Positions 33,666-42,760 of a DNA stretch of 64,000 nucleotides are shown here, piece after piece. Below the pieces are notes generated by a model. It was not told where the DNA came from and ran no database searches. It saw only the letters and a program-made list of their open reading frames with translations. The DNA is from Pseudomonas sp. MM223 (GTDB lineage: Bacteria; Pseudomonadota; Gammaproteobacteria; Pseudomonadales; Pseudomonadaceae): contig OX352322.1 of assembly GCA_947090765.1 (NCBI GenBank), forward strand, positions 1,569,501 through 1,633,500, read 5' to 3'. The translations under genes and the position numbers were made by a program. Each line of letters begins with the position of its first letter. Position 1 is the first letter of the stretch.

Positions 33666-34506
33666 GGTAGCTCCTCTTCAGCAGCCATTGGTGCACCACC
33701 GTGACCAGCGTCATCAGCCCCACCAGCACCATCGCCAGGGCGCTGGCCAGGTTGGGGTCGAGGCTGATGTCGCCAGCCACCAGGCCTGCGATGCGAATGG
33801 GCAGTACGTTGAAATTGCCGGTGGTCAACGCGTACACAGTGGCGTAGGCGCCCAGGGCGTTGGCCAGCAGGATGACGAAGGTGCCCAGCAGTGCCGGGGT
33901 CAGCACCGGCAGGCCGATGTGCCGCCAGTATTGCCAGTGGCTGGCGCCAAGCAGTGCGGCCGACTCGCGCCAGTCTTCACGCAGGGCGTCGAAGGCGGGG
34001 TAGAGCAGCAGCACACCCAGCGGGATCTGGAAGTAGGTGTACACCAGGATCAGCCCGCTTTTGGAGTAAATACTGAAGTCTTCCAGCAGGCCGACCTGCT
34101 TCAGCAACAGGGTCAGCGCGCCGTTGAAACCGAGCAAAATGATGAAGGCGAAGGCCAGTGGCACCCCGGCAAAGTTGCTGGTCATGTTGGCGAAGGCGCT
34201 GACGAAGTCGCGCAGCTTCGAGTCCACCTGGCGTAGCGAATAGGCGCCCAGCGTGGCGATGACGATGCCGAACAGGCTCGACCAGAAGCTGATCTCCAGG
34301 CTGCGTTGCAGGGCCTGCAAGTAAAACTTCGGCTCGAACACCTTGCTGAAGTTTTCAACGCCCCAGCCGGCTTCCGATTGCACGCTGTTGATCGCCACCC
34401 AGGCCAGCGGGGCAATCTGGAAGATGATGAAGAACACGGCAAAGGGCAGCAGGCAGAGCAGGGCCAGGTAGCGGCCACGGGCGCCGCTGCGCTTGGCTGC
34501 AGTCAC
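33655..34506 (-). CDS. ABC importer permease 1
   Basis: 283 residues beginning at GTG 34506, which overlaps the stop of the upstream phosphodiesterase-like gene (GTGA), so translation is coupled; a much longer open frame upstream is the shadow of that gene. About six membrane segments (YLALLCLLPFAVFFIIFQIAPLAWV first). EAA loop LREDWRESAALLGASHWQYWRHIGLPVL. PotB-type partner of permease 2. Confidence 0.9.
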   Translation of the reverse strand: MTAAKRSGARGRYLALLCLLPFAVFFIIFQIAPLAWVAINSVQSEAGWGVENFSKVFEPKFYLQALQRSLEISFWSSLFGIVIATLGAYSLRQVDSKLRDFVSAFANMTSNFAGVPLAFAFIILLGFNGALTLLLKQVGLLEDFSIYSKSGLILVYTYFQIPLGVLLLYPAFDALREDWRESAALLGASHWQYWRHIGLPVLTPALLGTFVILLANALGAYATVYALTTGNFNVLPIRIAGLVAGDISLDPNLASALAMVLVGLMTLVTVVHQWLLKRSYHAR

Positions 34507-35309
34507 TTCAGCAACTCCCGGCACACGGACTTGTCGTGGGCCGCGCCCAGCAGTTCGCAAATGGTGCCGCACAACTCGGTCTGTAGCGGCTTGGCCGCCG
34601 GGTCCAGGCTGAAGGCGTCGCCAAAGACGAACAGCGGCACTTCGCGTTCCTCGGCCAGCAGGCCGTTGTGCGAGCGGTCGTTGTTCATGCCGTGGTCGGC
34701 GGTAACCAGCACTTGGTAGCCCTCTTCGAGCCAGCCGGGCAGGTAGTCGGCCAGCAGGATGTCGACGCTGCGCGCGGCGTTGCGGTACTGGCTGCTGTCC
34801 AGGCCGTGACGGTGGCCTACATCGTCGATGCTCATCGGGTGCACCAGCAGGAAGTTGGGGGCGTGGCGGCGGCGCAGGTATTCGCCATCGGCCAGCAGGT
34901 GCGAGTCGGGGTAGCGGTCGTCCCAGTAGAACAGCCCGTGCTGGATCGGCAGCTTCGGCGCGTGGGTGTGGCGGTCGCGCTGCGGGTCGAAGGGCGAGCG
35001 GTTGTACAGTTCGCTCATCCAGTGATAGGCCGCCGCTGCGGTGCCCAGGTTGGCTTCGCGGGCGTAGTGGAACACGCTGCGCTGGTTGGACAGCCGGTTG
35101 ACGTTGTTGTGCACGATGCCGCTGTCGATTGGCGGTACGCCGGTGAGGATGCATTCGTACAGCGGCCGTGACAGCGACGGCAGCTCGCATTCCACGCGGT
35201 ACAGCGCGGCGCGGTCGGCTTCGACATAGGCATGCAGGTGGCCCATGGCGTGGTGGGCGACCTGGTAGTTGAGGCCGTCGAGCAGTACCAGGATGACGTT
35301 GTGGCTCAT
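34503..35309 (-). CDS. Alkaline-phosphatase-superfamily phosphodiesterase/phosphatase
   Basis: 268 residues; ATG 35309 with GGAG 8-10 bases upstream. Metal-site motifs of the nucleotide pyrophosphatase/alkaline phosphatase fold: Asp11 in VLLDGLN, a Ser/Thr nucleophile region (LPSLSRPLYECILTG), SIDDVGHRHG and TADHGMNNDR (Asp-His). No signal peptide, so it should act in the cytoplasm on an imported substrate. It is the gene just before both permeases, and the SBP gene precedes it across a REP pair. Substrate unknown: a phosphodiester, phosphonate or sulfate ester are options. Confidence 0.82.
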   Translation of the reverse strand: MSHNVILVLLDGLNYQVAHHAMGHLHAYVEADRAALYRVECELPSLSRPLYECILTGVPPIDSGIVHNNVNRLSNQRSVFHYAREANLGTAAAAYHWMSELYNRSPFDPQRDRHTHAPKLPIQHGLFYWDDRYPDSHLLADGEYLRRRHAPNFLLVHPMSIDDVGHRHGLDSSQYRNAARSVDILLADYLPGWLEEGYQVLVTADHGMNNDRSHNGLLAEEREVPLFVFGDAFSLDPAAKPLQTELCGTICELLGAAHDKSVCRELLK

Positions 35310-35341
35310 TCAATACTCCGCAAAGGAACCGGGGAGGGCTT

Positions 35342-35452
35342 CGCCCTCCTTTCGCGACACAAGGCCGCTCCCACAGGGACAGCGAAAACCTCTGGGGCGA
35401 CGCCGGCCCTGTGGGAGCGGCCTTGCGTCGCGATGGGCTGCACAGCAGCCCC
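35342..35452. repeat. REP pair inside the ABC importer operon
   Basis: Inverted REPs (cores TTCGCGACACAAGG and CCTTGCGTCGCGA) between the SBP gene and the phosphodiesterase-like gene. Such intercistronic palindromes after a binding-protein gene often protect the upstream RNA and lower downstream expression, as for malE in E. coli. Confidence 0.92.
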
Positions 35453-35466
35453 GGGATGGTCCTGCC

Positions 35467-36525
35467 TTACTCCATCTCGATGATCACTTGCTCCTGCCAC
35501 ATCTGCGGCAGTTTCTTCGAGGTGGCTTCCCAGGCCTCGGCATTCTTGATCGGCTGGGCTGCACCGTACTGCTCGTTAGGCAGCAACTTGGCCTGCACAT
35601 CCGCCGGCAGCTTCAGGTGCTCGGCACGGATGGGTCGTGCGTGCCCCTTGGCCAGGTTGATCTGCCCGGCATCGCTGAAAATGTATTCCCGCGCAAGTTT
35701 GGCCGCATTCGGGTGCTTGGCGTACTTGTTGATGATGGTGGTATAGCCGGAAACCACTGTGCCATCCGACGGAATCAGCACTTCAAAGCGTTTGGGGTCG
35801 ATCTGCTCGCGGTAGCTCAGGCCGTTGAAGTCCCACACCACGCCCACTTCCACCTCGCCCTTCTCCAGGGTCTGAATGGTCGGGTTGGCCAGCGACAGGC
35901 GCTTCTGCTGAGCCAGTTTGGTGAACAGTTGCAGGCCCGGCGCCACGTTGCTTTCGTCGCCTTTGTAGGCGATGGCTGCGGCGAGCACGCCGTTGGCGGC
36001 TTGGGCTGCAGTGCCGACGTCGCCGATGGCGACCTTGTACTTGCCTTTTTCCAGGTCATGCCAGGTTTTTGGCCGTTCCTCTTCCTTGACCAGGTCCTTG
36101 TTGATGATGAAGGCAATGGTGCCGGTATAGGCCAGCGCCCAGTGGCCATCCTTGTCCTTGGCCCACTCTGGCACCTGGTCCCAGGTGCTTGGCTTGTACG
36201 GCTGGCTCACGCCCTTGGTCACGGCGATGGGGCCGAAGGCGGCACCCACGTCACCGATGTCGGCGCTGGCGTTGTCTTTTTCGGCTTCGAACTTGGCGAT
36301 TTCCTGGGCCGAGCTCATGTCGGTGTCGCTGTGCTTGAGGCCGTACTTGCTGGCCAGGTCATCCCAGGTGCCTTTCCAGTTGGCCCAGGCATCGGGCATG
36401 CCCACGCTGTTGACGGTGCCTTCCTTGCGGGCGGCCTCTTCCAGGGCCTTGAGGTCCGCGGCCATGGCCGAGGTACAAAACGCGATGGCCGAACCGAGCA
36501 GTGACGCCATGAACAACTTTTTCAT
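35467..36525 (-). CDS. ABC importer periplasmic substrate-binding protein
   Basis: 352 residues; ATG 36525 with AAGGAG 10 bases upstream. Signal peptide 1-22 (MKKLFMASLLG...SAMA). Class of iron/polyamine/aminoethylphosphonate-type binding proteins (ABC transporter type 2 fold: VGMPDAWANWKGTWDDLASKYG, DIGDVGAAFGP, ALAYTGTIAFIINKDLV). First gene of the operon; high expression relative to the membrane genes is expected because of the REP pair behind it. Ligand not predictable. Confidence 0.9.
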   Translation of the reverse strand: MKKLFMASLLGSAIAFCTSAMAADLKALEEAARKEGTVNSVGMPDAWANWKGTWDDLASKYGLKHSDTDMSSAQEIAKFEAEKDNASADIGDVGAAFGPIAVTKGVSQPYKPSTWDQVPEWAKDKDGHWALAYTGTIAFIINKDLVKEEERPKTWHDLEKGKYKVAIGDVGTAAQAANGVLAAAIAYKGDESNVAPGLQLFTKLAQQKRLSLANPTIQTLEKGEVEVGVVWDFNGLSYREQIDPKRFEVLIPSDGTVVSGYTTIINKYAKHPNAAKLAREYIFSDAGQINLAKGHARPIRAEHLKLPADVQAKLLPNEQYGAAQPIKNAEAWEATSKKLPQMWQEQVIIEME

Positions 36526-36604
36526 CCGTAGCTCCTTGGGTGGGTGCCTTTAGCCGATCGTTATTATTTCGGTGTGGGCGAGTGAAGCCGTTGCCTGGAA
36601 CCTT

Positions 36605-36616
36605 TGGTCTAGGTCA
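36605..36616. promoter_or_regulatory. GntR/UTRA operator candidate for the ABC operon
   Basis: TGGTCTAGGTCA matches 10 of 12 bases of the HutC-subfamily site TGGTCTAGACCA. It is 80 bases upstream of the SBP start codon, where it could repress the operon promoter. Confidence 0.5.
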
Positions 36617-36837
36617 GCAAACCTTGAGCCAAGGTAGGCCGCTTGCGTGACAATTTGATGTAGGGAAGGGCCCGTACAGGTGGCCGCGAGCCCCTGGCAA
36701 TACAGCGTAGACCATGCTGAACCCCCGGTTTAGCGGGGCTGGCCCGATTCTGGCAGTACCTTGTGGGCAGCCGTGTCACAGGATGTTCATCAGCCCTGCC
36801 TAGGCTTGCACTATTCTCCAAGTGCCCTGTTCTGGGG

Positions 36838-36851
36838 CTGGACTAGTCCAG
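36838..36851. promoter_or_regulatory. GntR/UTRA operator candidate for autoregulation
   Basis: CTGGACTAGTCCAG is a perfect 14-bp palindrome 14 bases before the GntR start codon. Its TGGnCTAGnCCA frame is the HutC/PhnF/DasR type. Position suggests negative autoregulation. Confidence 0.55.
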
Positions 36852-36865
36852 ATAGGTAACCTTTG

Positions 36866-37579
36866 ATGCAGCCGATGCCACCGCGTGCGGTAACAGCCAT
36901 CTGCCATGCCCTGCAGGAGCAGATCGAGCACGGCCTGCTGGCACCGGGCGGCAAGCTGCCGGCCGAGCGCAAGCTAAGCGAGGTGTTCGACACCACGCGC
37001 ATTACCCTGCGCGAGGCGTTGGCGCAGCTGGAGGCACAGGGCCTGATTTACCGCGAAGAGCGGCGCGGCTGGTTCGTTGCGCCCCAGCGGCTGACCTACG
37101 ACCTGATCGAGCGCAGTCACTTCCATGCCATGGTGCGCGACCAAGGCCGTGTGGCCACCACCGAACTGCTGTCGGCACGGTTGCAGCCGGCTTCGGCGGC
37201 CATCTGTGCGCGCTTGCAGCTACCGGCGTTGTCCAGTGTGGTGCGTATCTGCCGGTTACGGCGGATAGACGGGCGGGCGGTGCTGTATGCCGAGCATTAC
37301 CTCAACCCCCGGTACTTTCCGGGCATTCTCGAACAGGACCTGGCGCAGTCGCTGACCGAGATTTACGGGCGGGTGTATGGCATCCGGTATGGGCAGGTGT
37401 GCTTCGAGATCCTGCCGACGGCATTGCCGGTGGACGCGGCCGGTGCCCTGAAGGTGTCGGCGGGCAGCCCGGGGTTGCATATCACCCGGGTCAACAGCGA
37501 CCAGCATGGGCACCTGATCGATTGCGACCTGGAGTATTGGCGGCATGATGCAATCCGCATCCGCGCCCAGGCTGGTTAG
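36866..37579 (+). CDS. GntR-family regulator with UTRA effector domain (HutC/PhnF type)
   Basis: 237 residues from ATG 36866 (an in-frame TTG lies one codon earlier). Winged helix about 5-75 (GKLPAERKLSEVFDTTRITLREALAQLEAQGLIYREERRG). UTRA ligand domain about 90-235 (VVRICRLRRIDGRAVLYAEHYLN, ending LIDCDLEYWRHDAIRI). It is divergent from the ABC importer operon, and operator-like palindromes lie before both, so it very likely senses the imported compound or a metabolite of it. Confidence 0.9.
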   Translation: MQPMPPRAVTAICHALQEQIEHGLLAPGGKLPAERKLSEVFDTTRITLREALAQLEAQGLIYREERRGWFVAPQRLTYDLIERSHFHAMVRDQGRVATTELLSARLQPASAAICARLQLPALSSVVRICRLRRIDGRAVLYAEHYLNPRYFPGILEQDLAQSLTEIYGRVYGIRYGQVCFEILPTALPVDAAGALKVSAGSPGLHITRVNSDQHGHLIDCDLEYWRHDAIRIRAQAG

Positions 37580-37580
37580 G

Positions 37581-37685
37581 GGCTGCTTTGCAGCCCATCG
37601 CCGGCAAGCCAGCTCCCACCCCGATCGCATTGATTCCAAGGCATGTGCAGTACCTGTGGGAGCTGGCTTGCCGGCGATAGGGCCC
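37581..37685. repeat. REP pair, CGCCGGCAAGCC type
   Basis: Inverted pair filling the space between the convergent ends of the GntR gene and the MscS-type channel gene; the channel's stop codon begins at the repeat edge (37685). Confidence 0.9.
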
Positions 37686-39844
37686 TAACTGGAGGAATTG
37701 GTTTCGGCCATTCCACCGCCACCTGCGGTAACCACCTGCACCGACAACCGTGGCGTTGCCAAATCAAGCCCGGCCTCATCCAGTTGCCGCTTCAGCGCCA
37801 GGTTGAATGCCCGTGACACCTCCCACTGCTTGATCGGCGCGGTCTTGAACCGTGCCCGCAACACCGCCGACCCCGACTCGAAACTCTCCACCCCCTGCAA
37901 CTCCAGCGGCGACCAGATATTGCGGCGCATCAACGGGTCGTTGCGCAGCTTTTGCCCCACCTCGCGAACCAGCGTGATCGCCCGGTCGATGTTCATGTTG
38001 TGCGGGATGGCCACACGGAAGATGGCGTAGCCGAATTCCCGCGAGTAGTTCTTGATGCTCTTGATCTCGCTGAACGGGATGGTGTGCACGATGCCGTCGA
38101 TGTCCCGCAGGCGTACGGTACGGATGGTCAGCCCCTCTACCGTGCCCAGGTGCCCGCCCACGTCCACGTAGTCGTCGATGGCCAGCGAGTCTTCGATGAT
38201 GATGAACAACCCGGTGATCAGGTCGGCCACCAGCGATTGCGCACCAAAGCCGATGGCCAGGCCGATCACACCGGCACCGGCCAGCAGCGGGGTGACGTTC
38301 ATGCCCATGTTGGCCAGGGCGACGATCACCGCAATGATGAAGATGACCACGAACAGCACGTTGCGGATCAATGGCATCATGGTTTGTGCGCGGGCGTTGG
38401 CCAGGCCCCGGCGCGAACGCACCAAGGCGTGGTGCACGGCGGTGTCGGCCAGGATCCACACCAGCCAGGCGACGATCAGCGTGCCGGCCAGGCCCAGCAG
38501 GCGCAGGCTCACTTCGTGGCCGTCGCCTTCGGCGAAGCTGATCATCGACAGGCCCCATACCCGCAGGCCCAGTTCAATGAACACCAGCCAGATGAACAGG
38601 TGCACCAGCAGGTAGCCGAAGTTGCGCAGGCGTTCGGCATACACCGCCTGGCGCTTGTTGGCGCGTTTGGGGTTGGCAGCGTGGCGGCGCACCAGGCCGT
38701 TCAGCACCATGCACACCACCACCAGCACCGTGCACATCAGCGACTGACGCAGGGCGGTGCTGGTGTCGCCGGCCGAGACGAAGGTGGCGAACAGAGAAAT
38801 CGCCACCAGGATCAGCGCCGGGATGAACCAGAAGCTGCCGAGGATCTCGATGGTGTCGCTCAGTGTGCGGCGGGTCAGGCGCCGAGCCAGCGGCTGGTTG
38901 CGGATCAGATGGGCGATCGGGCGGCGGAAGCGCAGGATGAACAGCCCGGTGCACAGCGCTGCGATGACGTTGGCCAAAGTTGCCAGGGCATGGGCCAGGT
39001 GGGTCCCCAGGGCGACCAGCATGCGCGGGTCGCTCATGGCCTCGCCAAACGCAGCAAAGCTGCCGATCAGCCACAGCGGGCGGAACGCCTGGTGCCGCAG
39101 GATGTGCAGGGCGCGGTGGCGGTGCGGGCCGTCGAGCAGCGAGAAGGCGATGACGCAGATGGCCGAGAAGCAGGTGCCGACGACCAGCGCATAGGCCAGC
39201 ACCATGGCCAGCGATTTACCCAGCGACGGCGGCAGCACAAAGCTCAGGTACACGGTAAACACCAGTGCCACCAGCCACGGGCCGAGCTTGCGCAGGGCAA
39301 AGCGCACCAGGTCCCAGGTTCGCGGGTGCTGGGGCAGTTCTTCGCTCAGGCCAAAGCGCAGGCGAATCCGGTGGCCGACCCAGTTGAAGGCGTAGGCCAG
39401 CACGCTCCACACGGCAATGACGGCGGCAAAGCCGAACAGGATCGCCGGCCACTGGTGTACCGGCACCATCAGTTCGGTCAGTTCGGCCTGGGCTTGTTCG
39501 ATTTCCGCCGCCCAGCGGTGGAACGGGCTGGCGTCGCCGCTGAACTGTTTTTCGAAATCATGCAGCGCGCCGCCGATCAGGCCGAGTACGCCCTGTTCCA
39601 CGCTGGGCTGCGATTGCTTGGTGGCGTCGCGCAGTTTTTTAAGGTCGGCCAACAGCTTGGCCCGCTGCTGGTCGTTTTCCAGGTTCTTGATCACCTCGTC
39701 CAGCGACTTGCCCAGCGGCTCGGTAGCCTCGGGTTGCGCGGGCGCACTGCCGCCCAGCAGGCTGGGCAGGCCCGCCGCCTGTACCGGGGTGATGAACAGC
39801 AACAGCAGCAGAAACAGGTAACGCAGGAGGGCAGGCACTGGCAA
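37685..39844 (-). CDS. Large MscS-family mechanosensitive channel (YbiO-like)
   Basis: About 719 residues. The first codon is TTG (39844) with GAGGT 5 bases upstream; GTG two codons later is an alternative. Signal-like N-terminus, periplasmic helical region about 25-130, then about ten membrane segments. The pore helix and MscS beta-domain signature are GMNVTPLLAGAGVIGLAIGFGAQSLVADLITG followed by DDYVDVGG and GTVEGLTIRTVRLRD. Such extended channels open on hypo-osmotic stress in the inner membrane. The cytoplasmic vestibule ends near 700. Confidence 0.9.
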   Translation of the reverse strand: MPVPALLRYLFLLLLLFITPVQAAGLPSLLGGSAPAQPEATEPLGKSLDEVIKNLENDQQRAKLLADLKKLRDATKQSQPSVEQGVLGLIGGALHDFEKQFSGDASPFHRWAAEIEQAQAELTELMVPVHQWPAILFGFAAVIAVWSVLAYAFNWVGHRIRLRFGLSEELPQHPRTWDLVRFALRKLGPWLVALVFTVYLSFVLPPSLGKSLAMVLAYALVVGTCFSAICVIAFSLLDGPHRHRALHILRHQAFRPLWLIGSFAAFGEAMSDPRMLVALGTHLAHALATLANVIAALCTGLFILRFRRPIAHLIRNQPLARRLTRRTLSDTIEILGSFWFIPALILVAISLFATFVSAGDTSTALRQSLMCTVLVVVCMVLNGLVRRHAANPKRANKRQAVYAERLRNFGYLLVHLFIWLVFIELGLRVWGLSMISFAEGDGHEVSLRLLGLAGTLIVAWLVWILADTAVHHALVRSRRGLANARAQTMMPLIRNVLFVVIFIIAVIVALANMGMNVTPLLAGAGVIGLAIGFGAQSLVADLITGLFIIIEDSLAIDDYVDVGGHLGTVEGLTIRTVRLRDIDGIVHTIPFSEIKSIKNYSREFGYAIFRVAIPHNMNIDRAITLVREVGQKLRNDPLMRRNIWSPLELQGVESFESGSAVLRARFKTAPIKQWEVSRAFNLALKRQLDEAGLDLATPRLSVQVVTAGGGGMAETNSSS

Positions 39845-39882
39845 ATCTACCTCAGGTCAAACGATTGACCGAGTGTAGAGGT

Positions 39883-40050
39883 TTATGTCGGCAGTTTCTC
39901 GAGGATCTTCCAGCAGGTGAGGCCAAAGATGCCCAAGGTGCCGATCCACATCATCAGCACACCGATATTGCGCTCGCGCATGCTGAAGCCGATGGTCAGC
40001 AGCATCAGGAACAGGAACACCGGCACGAACAGGGACAGGAACGGGGACAT
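39883..40050 (-). CDS. Small membrane protein (55 aa), unknown
   Basis: Begins MSPFLSLFVPVFLFLMLLTIG at ATG 40050, AAGGA 11 bases upstream. Two hydrophobic helices joined by SMRERN; nothing else recognisable. It lies 38 bases upstream of the MscS-type gene on the same strand, so it may be co-transcribed. A longer form from 40086 is possible but lacks a ribosome site. Confidence 0.65.
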   Translation of the reverse strand: MSPFLSLFVPVFLFLMLLTIGFSMRERNIGVLMMWIGTLGIFGLTCWKILEKLPT

Positions 40051-40124
40051 GGACAGCAATCCTTTTGCAGTGGGGCCATGTAACAAGCATAGCGGGTAGC
40101 GAGTGAAGCGGAATTGACCTTGAG

Positions 40125-40231
40125 CAGGCCCGGCCCTATCGCCGGCAAGCCAGCTCCCACAGGATCACCACAGGCCTGGGCATTGTGGGGAACCTGTGGG
40201 AGCTGGCTTGCCGGCGATAGGGCCGGGCCTG
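40125..40231. repeat. REP pair, CGCCGGCAAGCC type
   Basis: Inverted pair between the start of the small membrane protein gene and the 3' end of apeB. Confidence 0.92.
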
Positions 40232-40243
40232 CCGAAACAAATC

Positions 40244-41533
40244 TCAGGGCAGTTCGCGGCTACGGTAGAAGGCGGTCAGCACTTTCACCAGGTGCGCCAG
40301 GTCATGGCTGCCGCACAGCTCGCGAATGGAATGCATGGCAAAGGTCGGCAAACCGATATCCACCGTGCGCACGCCCAGGTGGCTGGCGGTAATCGGGCCG
40401 ATGGTCGAGCCACAGCCCATGTCGCTGCGCACCACAAAGCTTTGCACCGGCACTTCTTCGGCCATGCACAGGTGGCGGAAGAAACCGGCTGTTTCGCTGT
40501 TGGTGGCGTAGCGCTGGTTGTTGTTTACCTTGATCACTGGCCCGGCGTTAAGCTTGGGCCCGTGGTTGCCGTCATGCTTGTCGGCGTAGTTGGGGTGCAC
40601 GCCGTGGGCGTTGTCGGCCGACACCATCAGCGAGCGCTGAATGGTACGCACGTAGGCGTCGCCATCGGGCAGCAGGCGCTGCAAGGTCTGCTCCAGCATC
40701 GGGCCGTCGGCGCCGCAGGCAGAGCCGCTGCCGACTTCTTCGTGGTCGTTGCACACCAGCACGCAGGTCTCAGCGCTGTCGGCGGCCAGCAGGGCTTGCA
40801 GGCCGGCGTAGCACGACAGCAGGTTGTCCAGGCGGGCCCCGGCGATGAAGTCGCCGTGCAGGCCGACCAGCGCGGCGTCCTGGGTGTCGTAGAAGCTCAG
40901 TTCGTAATCCAGCACTACGTCGGCGATCAGTTCGTGTTCGCGGGCCAGTTGCTCGGTGAGCAGGGCGCGGAAGTCGATGCGCTCGTCACCCGCAACCTGG
41001 GCCAGGATGGGCGGCAGCTCGTTCTGCGGGTTGATCGCCCAGCCTTCGTTGGCGGTGCGGTTCAGGTGGATGGCCAGGTTGGGGATGATCGCGATCGGCA
41101 GCTTGAAGTCGATCAGCTGGCTTTCAACCTTGCCGTCACGGCGGTAGGTGACGCGGCCGGCCAAGGAAAGGTCGCGGTCGAACCACGGCGCCAGCAGGGC
41201 GCCGCCATACACTTCCACACCCAGTTGCAGGAAGCCCTGGCGCTGCAGCTCGGGCTGCGGCTTGACGCGCAGGCACGGGCTGTCGGTGTGGGCACCGACC
41301 ATGCGGATGCCGTTCAGCAACGGTGCTTGCTTGCCCAGGTTGATGGCGATGATCGACGAGTCGTTACGGGTGACGTAGTAGCGGCCGCCAGGCACAGTGG
41401 CCCAGCTGTCGCGCTCGTCCAGGCGCTGGTAGCCGGCAGCTTCCAGGCGCTGGGCCAGGCTGGCGGTGGCGTGGAAGGGCGTGGGGGAGGCCTTGAGGAA
41501 TTCGATAAGGCCAGTATTCAGTGCGTCGCGCAT
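40244..41533 (-). CDS. apeB: M18-family aspartyl aminopeptidase
   Basis: 429 residues, full family length. Zinc/catalytic motifs: [11 protein letters not shown] (His), [14 protein letters not shown] (Asp), [11 protein letters not shown] (Glu-Glu) and TFAMHSIRE (His). It cleaves N-terminal acidic residues from peptides in the cytoplasm, usually as a large tetrahedral complex. REP pairs flank it on both sides. Confidence 0.94.
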   Translation of the reverse strand: MRDALNTGLIEFLKASPTPFHATASLAQRLEAAGYQRLDERDSWATVPGGRYYVTRNDSSIIAINLGKQAPLLNGIRMVGAHTDSPCLRVKPQPELQRQGFLQLGVEVYGGALLAPWFDRDLSLAGRVTYRRDGKVESQLIDFKLPIAIIPNLAIHLNRTANEGWAINPQNELPPILAQVAGDERIDFRALLTEQLAREHELIADVVLDYELSFYDTQDAALVGLHGDFIAGARLDNLLSCYAGLQALLAADSAETCVLVCNDHEEVGSGSACGADGPMLEQTLQRLLPDGDAYVRTIQRSLMVSADNAHGVHPNYADKHDGNHGPKLNAGPVIKVNNNQRYATNSETAGFFRHLCMAEEVPVQSFVVRSDMGCGSTIGPITASHLGVRTVDIGLPTFAMHSIRELCGSHDLAHLVKVLTAFYRSRELP

Positions 41534-41600
41534 AGCTCACTCCAGACAGCAGTGGCGCGAGTTTAGCGCAGAATGTCGAAAATTTGTGTCTGCATTACAC

Positions 41601-41700
41601 CCTGTAGGAGCAGCCTTGTGCTGCGAAGAGGCCGGTGCAAACAACCTCTACCTGTGTTGTTGGCACTGGCCTCTTCGCAGCACAAGGCTGCTGCCACAGG
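41601..41700. repeat. REP pair, TTCGCAGCACAAGG type
   Basis: Inverted pair, same subtype as 19983-20067, between the apeB start and the end of the rluA-like gene. Confidence 0.9.
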
Positions 41701-41715
41701 GGGATGAGGTGTGGC

Positions 41716-42351
41716 TTAGAAGGGTGCAGGGCACTCGAACTTCAACCGCGCCCCGGACACCGGGTGGGTAAAGCTCAGCATCGATGCATGCAGGCAAAGC
41801 CGCTCGTGGGCCGCCAGCGCCTCGGGGTTGGCATACAGCCGGTCACCCAGCAGCGGGTGGCCGATCGACAGCATGTGCACGCGCAACTGGTGTGAGCGCC
41901 CGGTAATCGGCGTCAGCTCCACCCGGCAGTAGTCGCCGCAGCGCTCGACGATGCGCCAGAACGTCAACGCATGTTTGCCCTGCTCGTGGTCCACCACATG
42001 CCGCGGCTTGGTTGGCGGGTCGTAGCGCAGCGGTAGGTCGATGCTGCCACTGTCCAGCGCAGGCTGGCCCCAGCACAGAGCGGTGTAGGCCTTTTCGGTT
42101 TCGCGGTCGTGGAACTGGCGCGACAACTCGCGGTGGCTGTCGGCATCGCGGGCCAGCAGGATGATGCCGGAGGTTTCCCAGTCCAGACGGTGCACGATCA
42201 GTGCGTCGGGGTAGCCGTTTTCCTGCAGGCGGGTAATCAGGCAGTCCTTGTTGTCTTCGGCACGGCCAGGTACCGACAGCAGCAGGGTCGGTTTGTTGAT
42301 CACCAGGATGGCGGCGTCTTCGTGCAGGATCTGGATGTTGGACAGCGGCAT
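41716..42351 (-). CDS. rluA: RluA-family pseudouridine synthase
   Basis: 211 residues, the short form without an S4 domain. Catalytic motif HRLDWETSGIILLA (Asp), ITGRSHQLRVHM and the C-terminal LHASMLSF block are present. RluA modifies U746 of 23S rRNA and U32 of some tRNAs. Starts MPLSNIQILHEDAAILVINKP at ATG 42351. It follows minE on the same strand across a REP pair. Confidence 0.9.
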   Translation of the reverse strand: MPLSNIQILHEDAAILVINKPTLLLSVPGRAEDNKDCLITRLQENGYPDALIVHRLDWETSGIILLARDADSHRELSRQFHDRETEKAYTALCWGQPALDSGSIDLPLRYDPPTKPRHVVDHEQGKHALTFWRIVERCGDYCRVELTPITGRSHQLRVHMLSIGHPLLGDRLYANPEALAAHERLCLHASMLSFTHPVSGARLKFECPAPF

Positions 42352-42382
42352 TGCGTGGTCTCTGTTAAATCGGGAGAAAAAA

Positions 42383-42490
42383 GCGGGGCCGCTTTGCGAC
42401 CCATTCGCGGCACAAGGCCGCTCCTACAGGGGAACGCGATCCCTTGTAGGAGCGGCCTTGTGCCGCGAATGGGCTGCGAAGCAGCCCCGG
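42383..42490. repeat. REP pair, TTCGCGGCACAAGG type
   Basis: Near-perfect inverted pair (GCGGGGCCGCTTTGCG on one side, GCTGCGAAGCAGCCCCGG on the other) between minE and rluA; probably ends or processes the min transcript. Confidence 0.92.
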
Positions 42491-42502
42491 CTTTCAGCCA
42501 GA

Positions 42503-42757
42503 TCAGCGATCTGGCAGGGTAATGTTCAGCTCCAGAATCGAGCAACTGCCCTGGTTTTCCAGCTCGATATGCACGTCATCGTTGCCGATGTTCACATACT
42601 TGCGGATCACTTCCAGCAGTTCTTTCTGCAGCGCCGGCAGGTAGTCCGGTTCGCTGCGTTGGCCGCGCTCATGCGCCACGATGATCTGTAGACGCTCTTT
42701 CGCTACCGACGCGCTGGTCTGTTTCTGTCTGCCACGAAAGAAGTCAAAAAGGTTCAT
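42503..42757 (-). CDS. minE: Cell division topological specificity factor MinE
   Basis: 84 residues. N-terminal [11 protein letters not shown] membrane/MinD-binding segment, then the anti-MinCD helix ([14 protein letters not shown]) and the C-terminal dimerisation domain. It drives MinD off the membrane to set up pole-to-pole oscillation. Three bases separate it from minD. Confidence 0.96.
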   Translation of the reverse strand: MNLFDFFRGRQKQTSASVAKERLQIIVAHERGQRSEPDYLPALQKELLEVIRKYVNIGNDDVHIELENQGSCSILELNITLPDR

Positions 42758-42760
42758 GGT

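Larger units (their letters stand above)
36526..36865. other. 340-base divergent control region of the ABC operon and its regulator
   Basis: Holds no gene. It carries two candidate GntR/UTRA operators (36605-36616 and 36838-36851, listed separately) and must contain the divergent promoters of the SBP gene and the GntR gene. Confidence 0.7.

Noticed and set aside
37952..39868. Plus-strand open frame of 638 codons opposite the MscS channel
   Set aside because: Antisense shadow, very rich in Gln/His/Asp; no ribosome site.
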